Assembly: GCA_016169945.1 (NCBI GenBank)
Contig: JADLSH010000365.1
Coordinates: forward strand, 1,546,501-1,610,500
Direction: 5' to 3'
Length of the DNA: 64,000 nt
DNA from: Trachythela sp. YZ-2020
Lineage: Eukaryota; Cnidaria; Anthozoa; Malacalcyonacea; Clavulariidae
Part shown: piece after piece, positions 1-10,158 of the stretch
Layout of the letters: every line of letters starts with the position of its first letter
How positions within the stretch are numbered: position 1 is the stretch's first letter
Notes under the pieces: model-generated
What the model was told of the DNA's origin: nothing
Database searches by the model: none
What the model saw: only the letters and a program-made list of their open reading frames with translations
Program-made: the position numbers and the translations under genes

Positions 1-620
1 TTTTGTTTCAGAGAGATTGAAAAAACAAAGTGACTCGGATAGCGTTTCATTATCAAACATTTGCGAAGAGGTAGTTATCTTTTTTTACCTTTATTCTGTC
101 AATCTGTCCATTTGAAAATTTTGGTCAAATGTGAAGGGGTGACCAAAGGCATACTGTGTTTCTCGGCCCATTTCATTTTGACTTATGTTTCAAACTTCGC
201 CTCATACTACTCCAAACATTTGGGAGATGCTCAAAAGCGTTCTCTTTCTTCAAATCAATGTTTGAAGAAAGTGAACATTTTGATCAAATGCAAAGGGCGG
301 CCTAAAGGCATACTGTGCCTGGGTCCGCCCTTTGGTTTTCGACTTATTTTTCAATAGTTCCCATCTTGCTCCAAACTACCCCCAAACGTTTGGAAAAAGG
401 CCAAAACCTCTTTCTTTCATCAAAACAATGCTTTTCAAGTGATAAAAACATGTTTTAGGGCAGTTGAAAATTTTTTGTCAAAGGCATAGGGGGGACCAAA
501 AGATTTGAAATCAGGCCATGTCGTCGGAGACAATGGGGAGACCAGAGGATTTAAATCAGGCCATGTCGTCGGAGGCAGAGGGGGACCAGAGGATTTTAAA
601 TCAGGCCCTGTGGTCCAAAA
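1..620. repeat. Dispersed repeat R1, about three diverged tandem units
   Basis: Degenerate tandem units of roughly 150-190 bp share the phrases CCAAACGTTTGGAAAAAGGCC, CTTTCTTTCATCAAAACAATG (each trimmed here to its core), a run of TTTTCAAGTGATAAAAACATG-like sequence, and GGGGACCAAAGGATTTGAAA. The same phrases recur at 5640-6175, 8325-8400, 12945-13210, 20560-20800, 21720-21835 and, on the opposite strand, 28015-28125 and 36870-36945. No terminal repeats or reading frame are visible, so the class is unknown. The open frame at 61-357 is repeat sequence, not a gene. Confidence 0.75.
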
Positions 621-626
621 GATGGT

Positions 627-742
627 TTTTCACTGTCAAAGTTACCGGATATGATGTCATTAGGTGAATTGTAAATTAGTTTTCCTTCGTTTTTTATGCT
701 AAATTTAATGACATCATATCCGGTAACTTTGAAAGTGAAAAC
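627..742. repeat. Hairpin with about 35-bp arms (MITE-like)
   Basis: Left arm near 628-662 and right arm near 706-742 are inverted copies with the core CAAAGTTACCGGATATGATG and TAATGACATC..; only one or two mismatches are seen. The loop is about 44 bp. It lies in the presumed last intron of the PPM1G-like gene. The short foldback form suggests a MITE or a solo terminal repeat pair; no target duplication is evident. Confidence 0.7.
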
Positions 743-900
743 GTTTATCAAGATGAGGATTTTTATTATAAAGATATATTACATTTCCTATTAGAATGAT
801 ACAAATATTACACATATACAAAAATAATTTTGGGGGTTAGTATCACTTTAAGTAAACGAATTCAATGCTAGATTGAGGATATCTTTATTTTTGTTTTTAG

Positions 901-1077
901 TTATTTGACAGATGTTTATCAAGCGACACATCAGGAGACGGCACTGGATGTGACAATATGACCGCCATTATTGTATTATTAAACAGTCGCAAGAACTTTC
1001 AACATAAAGCGAAACGAAAAGCCGAAGTCGAAGCGGACGAAGTCGAGGACAACGCGAAGAAAGCGAAAACCGAATAA
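901..1077 (+). CDS. PPM1G: Terminal exon of PPM1G-type PP2C phosphatase
   Basis: The exon starts after a pyrimidine-rich acceptor (TTTTTGTTTTTAG, ending at 900) and stays open for 58 codons to the TAA at 1075-1077. It begins [12 protein letters not shown], continues [14 protein letters not shown], and ends in a lysine-rich tail finishing [17 protein letters not shown] is the conserved final metal-binding motif of PP2C phosphatases; the second aspartate (DN) is a metal ligand in that family. The order [17 protein letters not shown] and a basic C-terminal tail match metazoan PPM1G, a nuclear Mg/Mn-dependent serine/threonine phosphatase linked to splicing and histone dephosphorylation. Upstream exons lie outside the window. 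Intact as far as seen; identification is from memory of the family. Confidence 0.85.
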   Translation, partial: LFDRCLSSDTSGDGTGCDNMTAIIVLLNSRKNFQHKAKRKAEVEADEVEDNAKKAKTE

Positions 1078-2029
1078 GGATCCTGATCTATAAATGAGAC
1101 TGGATTGAGCAGCAAAGTAGGAAGCAACTATCCGACAGTTATGAGAGTGAGAAAACAATGCTTAGTATTGGGTTGGGTTGGCAATTATTAGAATTGAGAG
1201 ATGTAGTTGAAACTATTTTAAACTTCGGGTCTTTAGGACCAATCTACCTGAAAAATGGTAGATTGATTCTAAAAACCCGAAGCTCCGCTACCTACACTGA
1301 CACCACACGTTCGAGTTGAAACTACCTGTTTGTTTTAAAAGACAGTGGCAATGGCATAAGGGAAAATAGAGCAAATTGAGTATGGGAAATAGGAAGGTAC
1401 AAGGATGAATACTCCACAGTATATTGACATATTTCAACACCCGAAATTATCCCCTCTCCCCCCCCCCGAAAGTTGCGGTACCAACAGCGGATAAAACCGA
1501 AAGTAGGGGGGGGGGCGCTGCTTCGGGATTCTACAGACTTAAGACTATTGCATGTAACATTATTTTCTCACTGATAATCGACAGTACATAGTGAAACTCG
1601 CTATTGGTAGGTTCATACCGAACTTTATTGCTCAGTCTAGTTATCACATTAGGTCAGTGTTGGAAGTATTCGGCAGCAGTGAGCTCCACATATAACTGGA
1701 CTATTATTCTCTCAACTTTTCAGATCAGTGACTTGTACTTAACAATGAGCTCAATACATGTAACTGGAATAACATTTTGCGCATAAGTAAATCGTGTGGC
1801 AAACCCACTGGTCCAAAACAAATAACTGAGCTATTTTATAAACTGGAACATATTCATTGTTAATTTATGGGCATATATTTTACGTGAACAATAAACTTCA
1901 ACAAACTATTTTTATTTCTCCTGAAGCTAAACACACGTTGTGTTGCATTCTTGTTGTGAATAAAAAACCGTGAATTGTGCTTTGCCCAAGATATTAGATT
2001 ATTATTATATAGACTGAGGCCTTAACTTT
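1078..2029. other. Probable 3' UTR and intergenic DNA, little recognisable
   Basis: This follows the PPM1G-like stop codon. It contains a hairpin at 1223-1281, opposed C- and G-runs around 1450-1515, and an AATAAA at about 1888 that could be a distant polyadenylation signal. I see no convincing coding sequence; the short open frame at 1604-1786 has no splice context or recognisable composition. Confidence 0.4.
1223..1281. repeat. Short hairpin
   Basis: CTTCGGGT and CCAATCTACC on the left pair with GGTAGATTG and ACCCGAAG on the right around a short A-rich loop. It lies within the probable 3' UTR of the upstream gene, so it could be a transcribed structure. No function can be assigned. Confidence 0.5.
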
Positions 2030-2166
2030 TTTCTCAAGATTTTTTCTTGGCATCTCGTTCGATAGGGCTAATAGTAGAAGGTGTTTGTAGATGGAATACT
2101 CGAACGAAAATTATATACATTTTAGACCTAGCCAGGAGCAGTTGCGAAAAATGCAACTTAGGCCCT
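2030..2166 (-). mobile_element. SINE family A, tail part only
   Basis: The block running from CATCTCGTTCGATAGG to GACCTAGCCAGGAGCAGTTG is shared with 19190-19600, 19925-20040 and 30115-30320. In the copies at 19 kb and 30 kb the same block is joined on the minus strand to a tRNA-like head, so this is a truncated copy of that SINE. It provides the uninterrupted (empty) version of the site where a MITE is inserted at 19275. Confidence 0.65.
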
Positions 2167-2169
2167 AAC

Positions 2170-3216
2170 ATGACAACTACACTACAGTCACTGTAAGTTA
2201 TGGTATGCTAATTTGTGCGATGCATCGCACAACTGCACAAGACAACCACACGTACTACAATCACTGTAAGTCATGGTATGCTAATTTGTGCGATGCATCG
2301 CACAACCGCACATGACAACTACATTACAATCACTGTAAGTCATGGTATGCTAATTTGTGCGATGCATCGCACAACCGCACATGACAACCACATTACAATC
2401 ACTGTAAGTCATGGTATGCTAATTTGTGCGATGCATCGCACAACCACACATGACAACTACACTACAATCACTGTAAGTCATGGTATGCTAATTTGTGCGA
2501 TACATCGCACAACCGCACATGACAACTACATTACAATCACTGTAAGTCATGGTATGCTAATTTGTGCGATGCATCGCACAACCGCACATGACAACCACAC
2601 TACAATCACTGTAAGTTATGGTATGCTAATTTGTGCGATACATCGCACAACCACACATGACAACTACAATAGAATCACTGTAAGTCATGGTATGCTAATT
2701 TGTGCGATGCATCGCACAACCCCACATGACAACCACACGTACTACAATCACTGTAAAGGCTCTTTTCCACTCATCGCAAAAACCGACTCGCAAGCTCGCT
2801 GCGAGTACTTTTATCCAATCAAAATGCTCGATAGTTAATTTTAATTATATGCAAGCACTAGAGTTGGTTTTGCGATGAGTGGAAAAGAGCCTTATGTCAT
2901 GGTATGCTAATTTGTGCGATGCATCGCACAACCGCACATGACAACCACACTACAATCACTGTAAGTCATGGTATGTTAATTTGTGCGATGCAACGCACAA
3001 CCGCACATGACAACCACACTACAATCACTGGAAGTCATGGTATGTTAATTTGTGCGATGCATCGCACAACCCCACATGACAACCACACTACAATCACTGT
3101 AAGTCATGGTATGTTAATTTGTGCGATGCATCGCACAACCGCACATGACAACTACACTACAATCACTGTAAGTCATGGTATGCTAATTTGTGCGATGCAT
3201 CGCACAACCACGCATG
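2170..3216. repeat. 69-bp tandem satellite with a 20-bp palindrome per unit
   Basis: About fourteen units are present. Successive TGGTATGCTAATTTG landmarks fall at 2201, 2274, 2343, 2412, 2481, 2550, 2619 and 2688, i.e. 69 bp after the first step of 73. Each unit contains the perfect palindrome TTGTGCGATGCATCGCACAA or a one-base variant. Because 69 is a multiple of three and the unit lacks a stop in one frame, long open frames appear (2215-2838 and 2904-3221, a 23-residue repeat); these are by-products. A foldback element interrupts the array at 2756-2893. Confidence 0.93.
2756..2893. mobile_element. Foldback MITE inserted in the satellite
   Basis: Terminal inverted repeats of about 27 bp (AGGCTCTTTTCCACTCATCG and its complement) enclose about 80 bp of non-repeat sequence. 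The flanking satellite unit resumes on the other side, with CTGTA left and TATG right where intact units read CTGTAAGTCATGG, consistent with a TA target duplication plus one substitution. The end AGGCTSTTTTCCACTY is shared with the element at 47341-47481, so both belong to one family. Confidence 0.8.
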
Positions 3217-3224
3217 CATAGCCT

Positions 3225-3420
3225 TTACTTTTTTGTCGAGGAAAAATGGAAACTAAGCTGTTTACTCCAAAAGTGGCTTATCCCTTTTAAAAATTCAGAA
3301 AGTGGCTAACCCTTAACTTTTTTACCATTTTGTCTATATATTTAAAAATGTGGCCAAAAGGTAAAGGCGTTAAATGTTTAAGGCTTAACCTTTTGACCAC
3401 TTTTCGAAATCGCAAGTTAA
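3225..3420. repeat. Dispersed repeat R2, single diverged copy
   Basis: Contains the R2 phrases CTTTACTTTTT, AGTGGCTAACCCTTAAC and GGCCAAAAGGTAAAGG in both orientations, as in the tandem array at 32150-33325. It is strongly diverged. No coding content. Confidence 0.6.
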
Positions 3421-3797
3421 ACCATCTTGTAATTTTCCAAGACTATAAAAGACTTCATTATTCCTCGGTGAAATTTGAATCCGAAATGAGAATAATTTCA
3501 ATACTCAAACAATAAGTTTGCACTCAATTCCCGGCAACGGTGGAAAAATGCGATTTCGACCGGCAATTTTAAATCGGGTCGTATTGTTAGCAGAATAAAT
3601 CCCACCCTCAAGGGACTTCGAGCCAATTGATGCTTGCAGAAAGAGCCCATCATATAGCGTTCCTTTTGTATAGCCAACCACAGTTAATGAGCCAACCAAT
3701 CAGAGCTTGGAAAAATCTAACCAATAGGAATCATGGGTGTGGTGCTAATTTGCGAGGCAAATTTCAAACCATATTTTAGCCATGCCATGCACCTGAC

Positions 3798-4001
3798 CAC
3801 AGTATAGAGACGACCAGCAGGGCCACTCGGCGATGCAACATGTAGCCTGCTTTTTATGCAAAAAATATGCAGTTTACTGGCCAGGAAAGTTAGTCCAGCT
3901 TGCTTATTGGCCAGAAAAAGCAATTGACTGGCTGCCAATGCGTAATGAGCGGCCACACAAAATTTCAAATGAGTGGCCCTACTGGTCGTCTCTATACTGT
4001 G
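3798..4001. mobile_element. hAT-like MITE with 7-8 bp target duplication
   Basis: The terminal inverted repeats of about 30 bp begin CACAGTATAGAGACGACCAG and are near perfect (left 3798-3827, right 3971-4001). ACCTGAC directly flanks both ends (3791-3797 and 4002-4008), extending to 8 bp if the terminal C is shared. The CACAG end plus an approximately 8-bp duplication fit the hAT superfamily; the 204-bp size makes it non-autonomous. It sits just upstream of the first exon of the decayed gene at 4033. Confidence 0.82.
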
Positions 4002-4032
4002 ACCTGACCATGCATGTGGTCACCATTTCATC

Positions 4033-5466
4033 ATAAAATTCAAGAAGGCGAGATCTGGAAGACGAAGAAAGAAGCTCAGTTTAAACTCGAAATGGCTATG
4101 CCGAGCTAAAGTAGAAGTAAGTCAATGTAAAATATATATTGGCTGTATTTTGTTTGAAATGCTGTGTTATTCGTGTTCGGTCAAGCTCTTAGTCTTAATT
4201 GCTTTAGCGCTTGCTTTATCAATTCTGGCTTGTGAAGAACAATAAATTTGCTGGCCGCTTATATTGACTTCTGCTCGCTTTATGTGTGGCTGTTCCTTGA
4301 TATTTCTGCCTAATTTCGCTGTGATAGTGTTTTAAAACACCCGTAGTTTGATATGTGTAACTCATATTTGCTGTATCGTTTTATTTTAGCTCGTAAAATT
4401 CGGCGAGAAGGTTACCTGGCTTAGCTGTCCACGCGGCACGCATCGGTAAGCATGTCGTCTATTGAAATGTCTTGTTTTTTGTAGTTGCTTTTGAGCTTCG
4501 CCTTGCCAACTATAGAACCTTTCTGCCTAATTTCGCTGTGATAGTGTTTTAAAACACCCGTAGTTTGATATGTGTAACTCATATTTGCTGTATCATTTAT
4601 TTTAGCTCGTAAAATTCGGCGAGAAAGTTACCTGGCTTAGCTGTCCACGCGGCACGCATCGGTAAGCATGTCTATTGAAATGCCTTGTTTTTTTGTAGTT
4701 GCTTTTAAGCCTTGCCAACTATAGAACCTGTTATAACCTTGTTAAAGTTGTAAAAAGATTTTGGGATAGTTTTACAGTCGAACCTGAATTAACCTGGATG
4801 GTAGTCGCTTAATGCAGGTTCGCTAAGAATATGCTCTGGGCGTGGTCAAGTTATCAAGATTAAGTTTGAATCTGATTTAAGTCGCTGATAGACCTCGCTA
4901 CAGTATATGATATTCCCAGATTTCTCGTCCAAGTTGCAACCGTGAAACAACGTTTTATAACTGGTATGTCTTTTATTGTAGGTTTTACCTGGAAAAAACT
5001 ATATACTTTTCTATGATGGGAAAGGAACTGTCTTAATTCCTGGAAAGAAGATTATGTCAATGCTATGCCATCATCACTAGAGACGTTTGTTACATGCAAG
5101 TCGTGTATGACAGAAGTGAAGAAAGTATCCATTCAAGAAGAGAATTCTTTCTTCGACAAATGTAAAGGTTTGCCTACCAACCTGGCCACTGCTGGGAACA
5201 GTGTTAAAATTCAATACTTGAACTAGCTTTCATTTCCTAACGATTGGGAATGGGTCTGCCCTCAGTGTGGCTCAACTTTGAACAACATCACCAGAGGCAG
5301 GTCAAAAACGTTTAAAATGTGGATGCAAATCTGAAAACGATGTAGAAGACGGTGTAAATGCATCAAGGCAATTCACCGCCATGTACAGAACGTTGCCAGT
5401 GTGGTGATGATTGTGAATAATTGTGTTGATGAGTTACCAGAAACAAATATTACAAGAACGACGACA
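4033..5466 (+). pseudogene. Decayed multi-exon gene, copy 1 (zinc-ribbon-like exon)
   Basis: Exon 1 ends AGTAGAA before GTAAGTC at 4117. Exon 2 (4390-4445) lies between TTTTATTTTAG and GTAAGC and reads LVKFGEKVTWLSCPRG; it is repeated at 4606-4661. Exon 3 runs from the AG at 4981 to a GTAATT donor at 5467. Exon 3 carries coherent coding stretches in different frames, including ETFVTCKSCMTEVKK, NDWEWVCPQCGSTLNN and a CGCKSENDVEDG stretch, separated by stops and frame changes. The two CxxC pairs suggest a zinc ribbon, but I do not recognise the family. Exons 1 and 2 have a paralogue on the minus strand at 43581-46080. Exon 1 shows only a six-codon frame after its ATG, so it may be 5' UTR. Scored as a pseudogene because exon 3 is broken. 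Confidence 0.5.
4304..4729 (+). repeat. 217-bp tandem duplication containing one exon
   Basis: TTCTGCCTAATTTCGCTGTG occurs at 4304 and again at 4521, and the two units match closely to the shared end TATAGAACCT. Each unit carries intron 1 end, the 56-bp exon and the following donor. The second unit has small deletions outside the exon. If both were spliced in, the 56-bp exon would shift the reading frame. Confidence 0.85.
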
Positions 5467-5639
5467 GGTAATTGCCTCAGTGGTTTTTAAATAAGTTAAT
5501 ATACATATTTGTTATTCCCAGTATCCGACCAGATATAGGTAAATTATTCAAGTTTTAGGCAACTCGCTTGACAGAACACATGCCACGTGTACAATACACA
5601 ATTAATTATATTTTGTTTTCTCCAATGAAAAAATAGGAC

Positions 5640-6175
5640 AGTTGAAAATTTTTATTGCCTCTTGCCTGGAAAAAGGCCAAAAACTTCTTTCTCTCATCAA
5701 AACAATGATTTTCTAAGTGATAAAACATGTTTTAGAGCAGTTGAAAATGTTGGCCAGACGCAAAGTGGGGGGCCAAAGGATTTGAAATTAGGTCCCGTGG
5801 GTCCCCTCTTTGATTTTTCGATTTTTTTCAATCTTGCTTAAAACTACCCTCAAACGTTTCGAAAATGGCCAAAACCTCTTTTTTTCATCAAAACAATGAT
5901 TTTCAAGTGATAAAAACATGTTTTAGGGTAGTTAGAAATATTTGGCCAGATGCAAAGGGGGGACCAAAGGGTTTGATATTAGGCCCTGTGGTTCCCCCTT
6001 TGATTTTTCGCTTGTTTTCAATCTTGCTTAAAACTATATACCCTCAAACGTTTCGAAAATGGCCAAAATGACCTCTTTCTTTCATCAAAACAATGATTTT
6101 CAAGTGATAAAAACATGTTTCAGGGTAGTTAAAATTTTTTGGTCAGATGCAAAAGGGGAACGAAAGCGAAATATT
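5640..6175. repeat. Dispersed repeat R1, three tandem units
   Basis: Units starting near 5672, 5865 and 6059 repeat at about 194 bp and share GGCCAAAA, CATCAAAACAATGATTTTC and GTGATAAAAACATG. Open frames at 5865-6071 and 6059-6256 are the same repeat read in one frame. The element is the best-preserved R1 array in the window. Confidence 0.8.
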
Positions 6176-6291
6176 GGGGGTGCGAACTTAGGTTGCCAAC
6201 ATATAACCACCCTTCTGTTGCTGCAAATCTCAGTTCTTAAAATCCTTTTTGGCTAACATTTCATCATCATGTAAATTCAGTTACGTTATAG

Positions 6292-6811
6292 CACAGAGTA
6301 GACACTATACAGAGGTCTCACTTCAGGCAAAATGCGTAACCGGCCGCTATTCTGTCTGATGATGACTTTAAAATAGAGTGGAAAATTCACAGTCTCTCAA
6401 ACTCGTCTTGTTTTATTCCTATTTTGAATTTCCAAATGACATTATTCTTGGGAAATTGTTTTTTTCCTTTATTTTCTTAATTTGTCGGCCGGCCGCCATG
6501 TTCTTAGCCAGTGCGGTAACGAGAGGCATTCACCCCCCGAACAAGATGGCGGCCGATATTTTCGGAAAATAACCGGCATAAGAAACCCTTGTTACTTTCT
6601 TTATAACGGTTTACCTTGACTGAAGTTGTGATTAACAACATTAAATAGTTAACTCGAATTTTTGCGGTATTTTTACGTCTAAAAATGCCCTCCATTTTGA
6701 ATGTTTTCGGGGGGGGTGAGCCTCTCCTTTGCGCACTGGCTAAGCATCAGTTACGCTCAAAACATTAGGATTTGATACACAGTGAGACCTCTGTATAGTG
6801 TCTACTCTGTG
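6292..6811. mobile_element. hAT-like non-autonomous element, 520 bp
   Basis: Inverted termini of about 32 bp begin CACAGAGTAGACACTATACA. GTTATAG flanks both ends (6285-6291 and 6812-6818), an approximately 7-8 bp target duplication. The ends resemble those of the element at 3798-4001 (both CACAG..AGTA). No transposase is encoded; a second foldback is nested at 6501-6746. Confidence 0.82.
6501..6746. mobile_element. Foldback nested in the hAT-like element
   Basis: Left arm CTTAGCCAGTGCGGTAACGA.. with a following GAGAGGC-C-rich stretch pairs with the right arm around 6697-6745 ending GCACTGGCTAAG. Both arms carry a CACCCCCCCGAA tract and an AAGATGGCGG/CCATTTTG block. The arms are about 50 bp with mismatches. 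No target duplication could be fixed. Confidence 0.6.
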
Positions 6812-7220
6812 GTTATAGCCTATCTAGGCTTTCGTGGTTGTAAAAATATTTCTTAGGACACTACATATATGGCATGTATTTGTTATGGCAGTACCTATAT
6901 GCCAACTTGAAAAGAAGAAATGTTTATGACCTCATCCATACTACCAATTTCATGTGTTTTATCTCTAAATCTATTCTAGGTTGAATGCATCAAAATGAAT
7001 CTGTTGTGTCGCTGGCGAACCCAATCTACCCCAACTGCGATAGGCAGTCAAGCATTTTTAACCTTGTATGCACTAATTACCCATTGCCCATTTTTTGCCT
7101 GCCTTCTGCTCATTATTAGACTTCGTTTACATGGTACCCTGTCTTCATGGCTGCACTCTATAAAAATAGTGTTGAGAAGCAGCAACTATATGGCGGTTTT
7201 GTACAAATGTGACAAATCCC

Positions 7221-8130
7221 ACAGCGCATTGCATTCAATTATATTTATGTTAAAAAGGTTTAAATTAACACCATAATTGCAACAGGTTGACTGATGGGTA
7301 AAATCACACGAGGGGATAGGTTGGCCATTCGTAGGAGTTCAATTTCATTTTGGCTTGATTTTTCTGGTGTGCAAAATAAACTATTGCTACCTGGCTTAGC
7401 ACCCGTTCTCAGATGCATCTGTGTAATAGTGTTTATCACGCCCAGGAAGACCAAGCCAAAATGTTTGACTTGATTTTTGTGGAGTTCAAGATAAACTATT
7501 GCAACCTGGCTTTGCACCCGTTCTCAGTATGCATTTGTGTAATCGTGTTTAACACTGAGCAGGAATATCCAAGCCAAAATGTCATTAAACTTCTACTTGT
7601 GCCGGCTTTTTGCCTGTGTGGCTTCGTCTAGCATTCTACCATTGTCATTCTGATCTTGATTTGGCCGTTTTGTATAAATGTGATTGAAACTAGACTAGAA
7701 AATTAGCCTTGTTAATATTTTACAGCAGATCAGTGTATAAAATCCTGCAGCGCATTGCGTTCAATTATATTTATATTAAAAATGATTACATAAACACCAT
7801 AATTGCAACGCGTTTACTGATGGGTAAAATCACACTAGGGGATAGGTTGGTCATTCGTATGAGTTCAATGTCACTTTGGCTTCATTTTTCTGGTTGGTCG
7901 TGCAAAATAAACTATTGCTACCTGGCTTAGCACCCGTTCGCAGTATCCATCTGTGTAATTGTGTTTAACACGATCAGGAATATCCGAGCCAAAATGTCAT
8001 CAAATTTTTACTTGTGACCAGCTTTTCGCCCGTGTGGCTTCATCTAGCATTCTACCATTATCATTCTGATGTTGATTTGGCCGTTTTGTATAAATGTGAT
8101 TGAAACTAGATTAGCCGATTCATTTTGATA
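7221..8130. repeat. Direct duplication of a ~530-bp block
   Basis: CAGCGCATTGC(A/G)TTCAATTAT is found at 7221 and 7748, and the blocks continue in parallel through CTGATGGGTAAAATCACAC and GCTACCTGGCTTAGCACCCG to TATAAATGTGATTGAAACTA. The first block also has an internal duplication of about 100 bp (around 7370-7560). A more diverged third piece is at about 9570-9660. Short open frames (7260-7930) are not supported as genes. Confidence 0.75.
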
Positions 8131-8384
8131 AAATTTCCCACCTTACCACGTTCAGGCCTACACGTTGGTGGATATCTTGAATGTGAAACTCTTGCAGACT
8201 AGCAAATTAGTGTTCTCAACTGGTACCTTGTGATATCTCGCAAATGTGCAATTGGTGAATACTGGAGGCATTATTGTGCAAATGATCTTGTTATTTCATA
8301 TATGTGCATTATGGTCTCCCCCCCACTCCCCTTTAGTTTTCAATTTTTTTCAATTTCTTTCAATTTTCTTCCAAAATACTAAAC

Positions 8385-8950
8385 ATTTGGAAAAAAGGCT
8401 AAACATAAACATAAAATCAATACTTGTTTCAGACTATATATGTCTCGATTGACTATGGTCTTATGGTCATAAAAGTATACTGGGGTGAGTGGTAGAAATA
8501 CTACCATAAATGAGGCACCCCGAAAGCGTCGGACATTATCACCCTCAAGGCGATGAAATTCCACGCACTAGGCCCTTCAGGATGGACAAATTTCAAATGC
8601 CAAAGAGCTACATTGGTGGGAAATTATTGGGAAAATGTGCTTCATTGGTGGATATCTTGAAATGTGCTTCATTGGTGGATACTATTATGCCTTTGTGAAA
8701 ATGTGGTCAGAAAAACATTACTCAAAATCTTAATACAAATTTTATACAAAAAAGGTGGCTCAAATGCTACTGTGCTACATTTCAATATTGGTGTACACTT
8801 GTTATTTCAAGGTATTAAGTTTGTTAGTTTTAATCATAGACTTAGTAATCGACTCAATTTTGTCAATACCCCAAACATTTGGAAAAAGGCCAAAACATAA
8901 AATCGTACTTGTTTCCAGACTATATATGTCTCGATTGACTATGGTCTTAT
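8385..8950. repeat. Direct repeats about 490 bp apart
   Basis: The 65-70 bp phrase around TATATGTCTCGATTGACTAT occurs at about 8390-8465 and 8880-8950. Between them a 27-bp phrase, GTGCTTCATTGGTGGATA with flanks, is present twice in tandem (about 8637-8690). Fragments of R1 lie at 8325-8400. No gene recognised. Confidence 0.65.
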
Positions 8951-9013
8951 ACGCAAACTTTTCGTGTTATGTTACCCAAATTTACCCTCACCCATTTCTC
9001 TCTTATGTTACAG

Positions 9014-9180
9014 ATTTGTGAAGTAAAATTCTGCGAAATTCTGAAGCCTAACAGCACCACAGGAGGGACAGACGAAGATGAAAGCGCAAACGATGTCATT
9101 GTTGGATATCCTGTATCGGTCGAAAGAGGGTTCCTTGAGGACGTCCGCAAAATAAAATCAAACATGGCATTTTCTCAAAA
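9014..9180 (+). CDS. Candidate internal exon, unknown protein
   Basis: A good acceptor (pyrimidine-rich TTCTCTCTTATGTTACAG, ending 9013) precedes an open frame reading ICEVKFCEILKPNS, then an acidic stretch TDEDESANDV, IVGYPVSVERG and FLEDVRKIKSN. The composition is protein-like, unlike nearby repeat-derived frames. The 3' limit is unclear because no strong donor is seen; the frame stays open to about 9293. It could belong to the same decayed gene as 4033-5466, but that is only a guess from orientation. Confidence 0.35.
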
Positions 9181-9299
9181 AAATTCAAAATGTAAATTTC
9201 TTAACCTGTTAATTTGCCAAAAAGCTCCAAGCAAATTGGCAAACGTTTTCGAAATTGGCAAGATTTTGACTCAAAATTTAAGATGTTTGTATTGAAATT

Positions 9300-10100
9300 T
9301 TAAAGTTTGCGTCATTTTGGCATTTGGTTCAAGCGCTGAGTCGAATCGCTTCAGATGATTGGCTGACCGTACATCAAAGCTCGGTGGCACTTTGGCTCGA
9401 CATTTCCCGACCTGTTGACGAGTATTTCCGATCAATTGCCGTGAGCAACTAGCGCAAATGTAAGGCTTGGCCATCCTTGCATCTGTGCTTTTTGTCCACA
9501 GCATGAGATTGGAATCATTCGCCTGCAGGCCTGGAAAAATTGAGGCGAAATATCACCATACTTTGATTTGCGGCAAGTCCTTTGTCTGTGTGGCTTTATC
9601 CAGCGTTTAGCCGTTGTTATTTTGATTCAGACTATGGCATTTCAGCACAAATGTATTTAAAATGAACTGGTTTCGTAATTTCATCGTCAAGTTTGCTCAC
9701 AAGGAGCCGTTGCAAAAATATGAATTTAAAAATTGTTTTAATTAAAAATCTTCATTTGTGGTGTCTGATGGGATCCCTAATGGTGGTCGTAATGGATACA
9801 AATGGATAAACATCGTCAGTAAGGATCATTTATGGATATACAGCTACCCAAAGTTGAAGAGATGGCTTACTCCAGGTGCTGGTTTTTTTCTTGTTAGCCT
9901 GCGATCAGGCATTAGATAATTCGTACCCAGGACTAAAGTTGTGTGTGCATGCTCGTTGTGAGTCTCTGGGTACAACACTTCGGACAAAACCTGGCGGTCT
10001 GCTTCAGTATATTTACACACTCGATCGATTTTCTGTTTAGATTCTTGCATGAGTAAAGAAATTTAAAAATGCATATTTTCTTTGCAAAAACTGCAATTTA
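9300..10100. other. No gene recognised
   Basis: Contains a diverged fragment of the 7221-8130 repeat (9570-9660) and an imperfect inverted pair around GTACCCAG (9927) and CTGGGTAC (9965). The open frame at 9844-10050 (minus) overlaps that pair and has no splice or homology support. Confidence 0.3.
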
Positions 10101-10158
10101 CAACTTCGTCAGTTTCTGAGCTTAAAGGACGATCTTAAAAGAGGGAAGCAATTGAAGA

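Noticed and set aside
2170..3216. CRISPR-like array
   Set aside because: Whole units repeat, there are no unique spacers, and the genome is eukaryotic.
2215..3221. Long open frames coding a 23-residue repeat protein
   Set aside because: The frame follows from a 69-bp satellite unit without stops; copies are nearly identical at the DNA level and a MITE interrupts the array. No signal peptide or known repeat protein is seen.
7260..7930. Three frames in the 7-8 kb direct repeat
   Set aside because: They fall in different frames in the two repeat copies, so the protein is not conserved.
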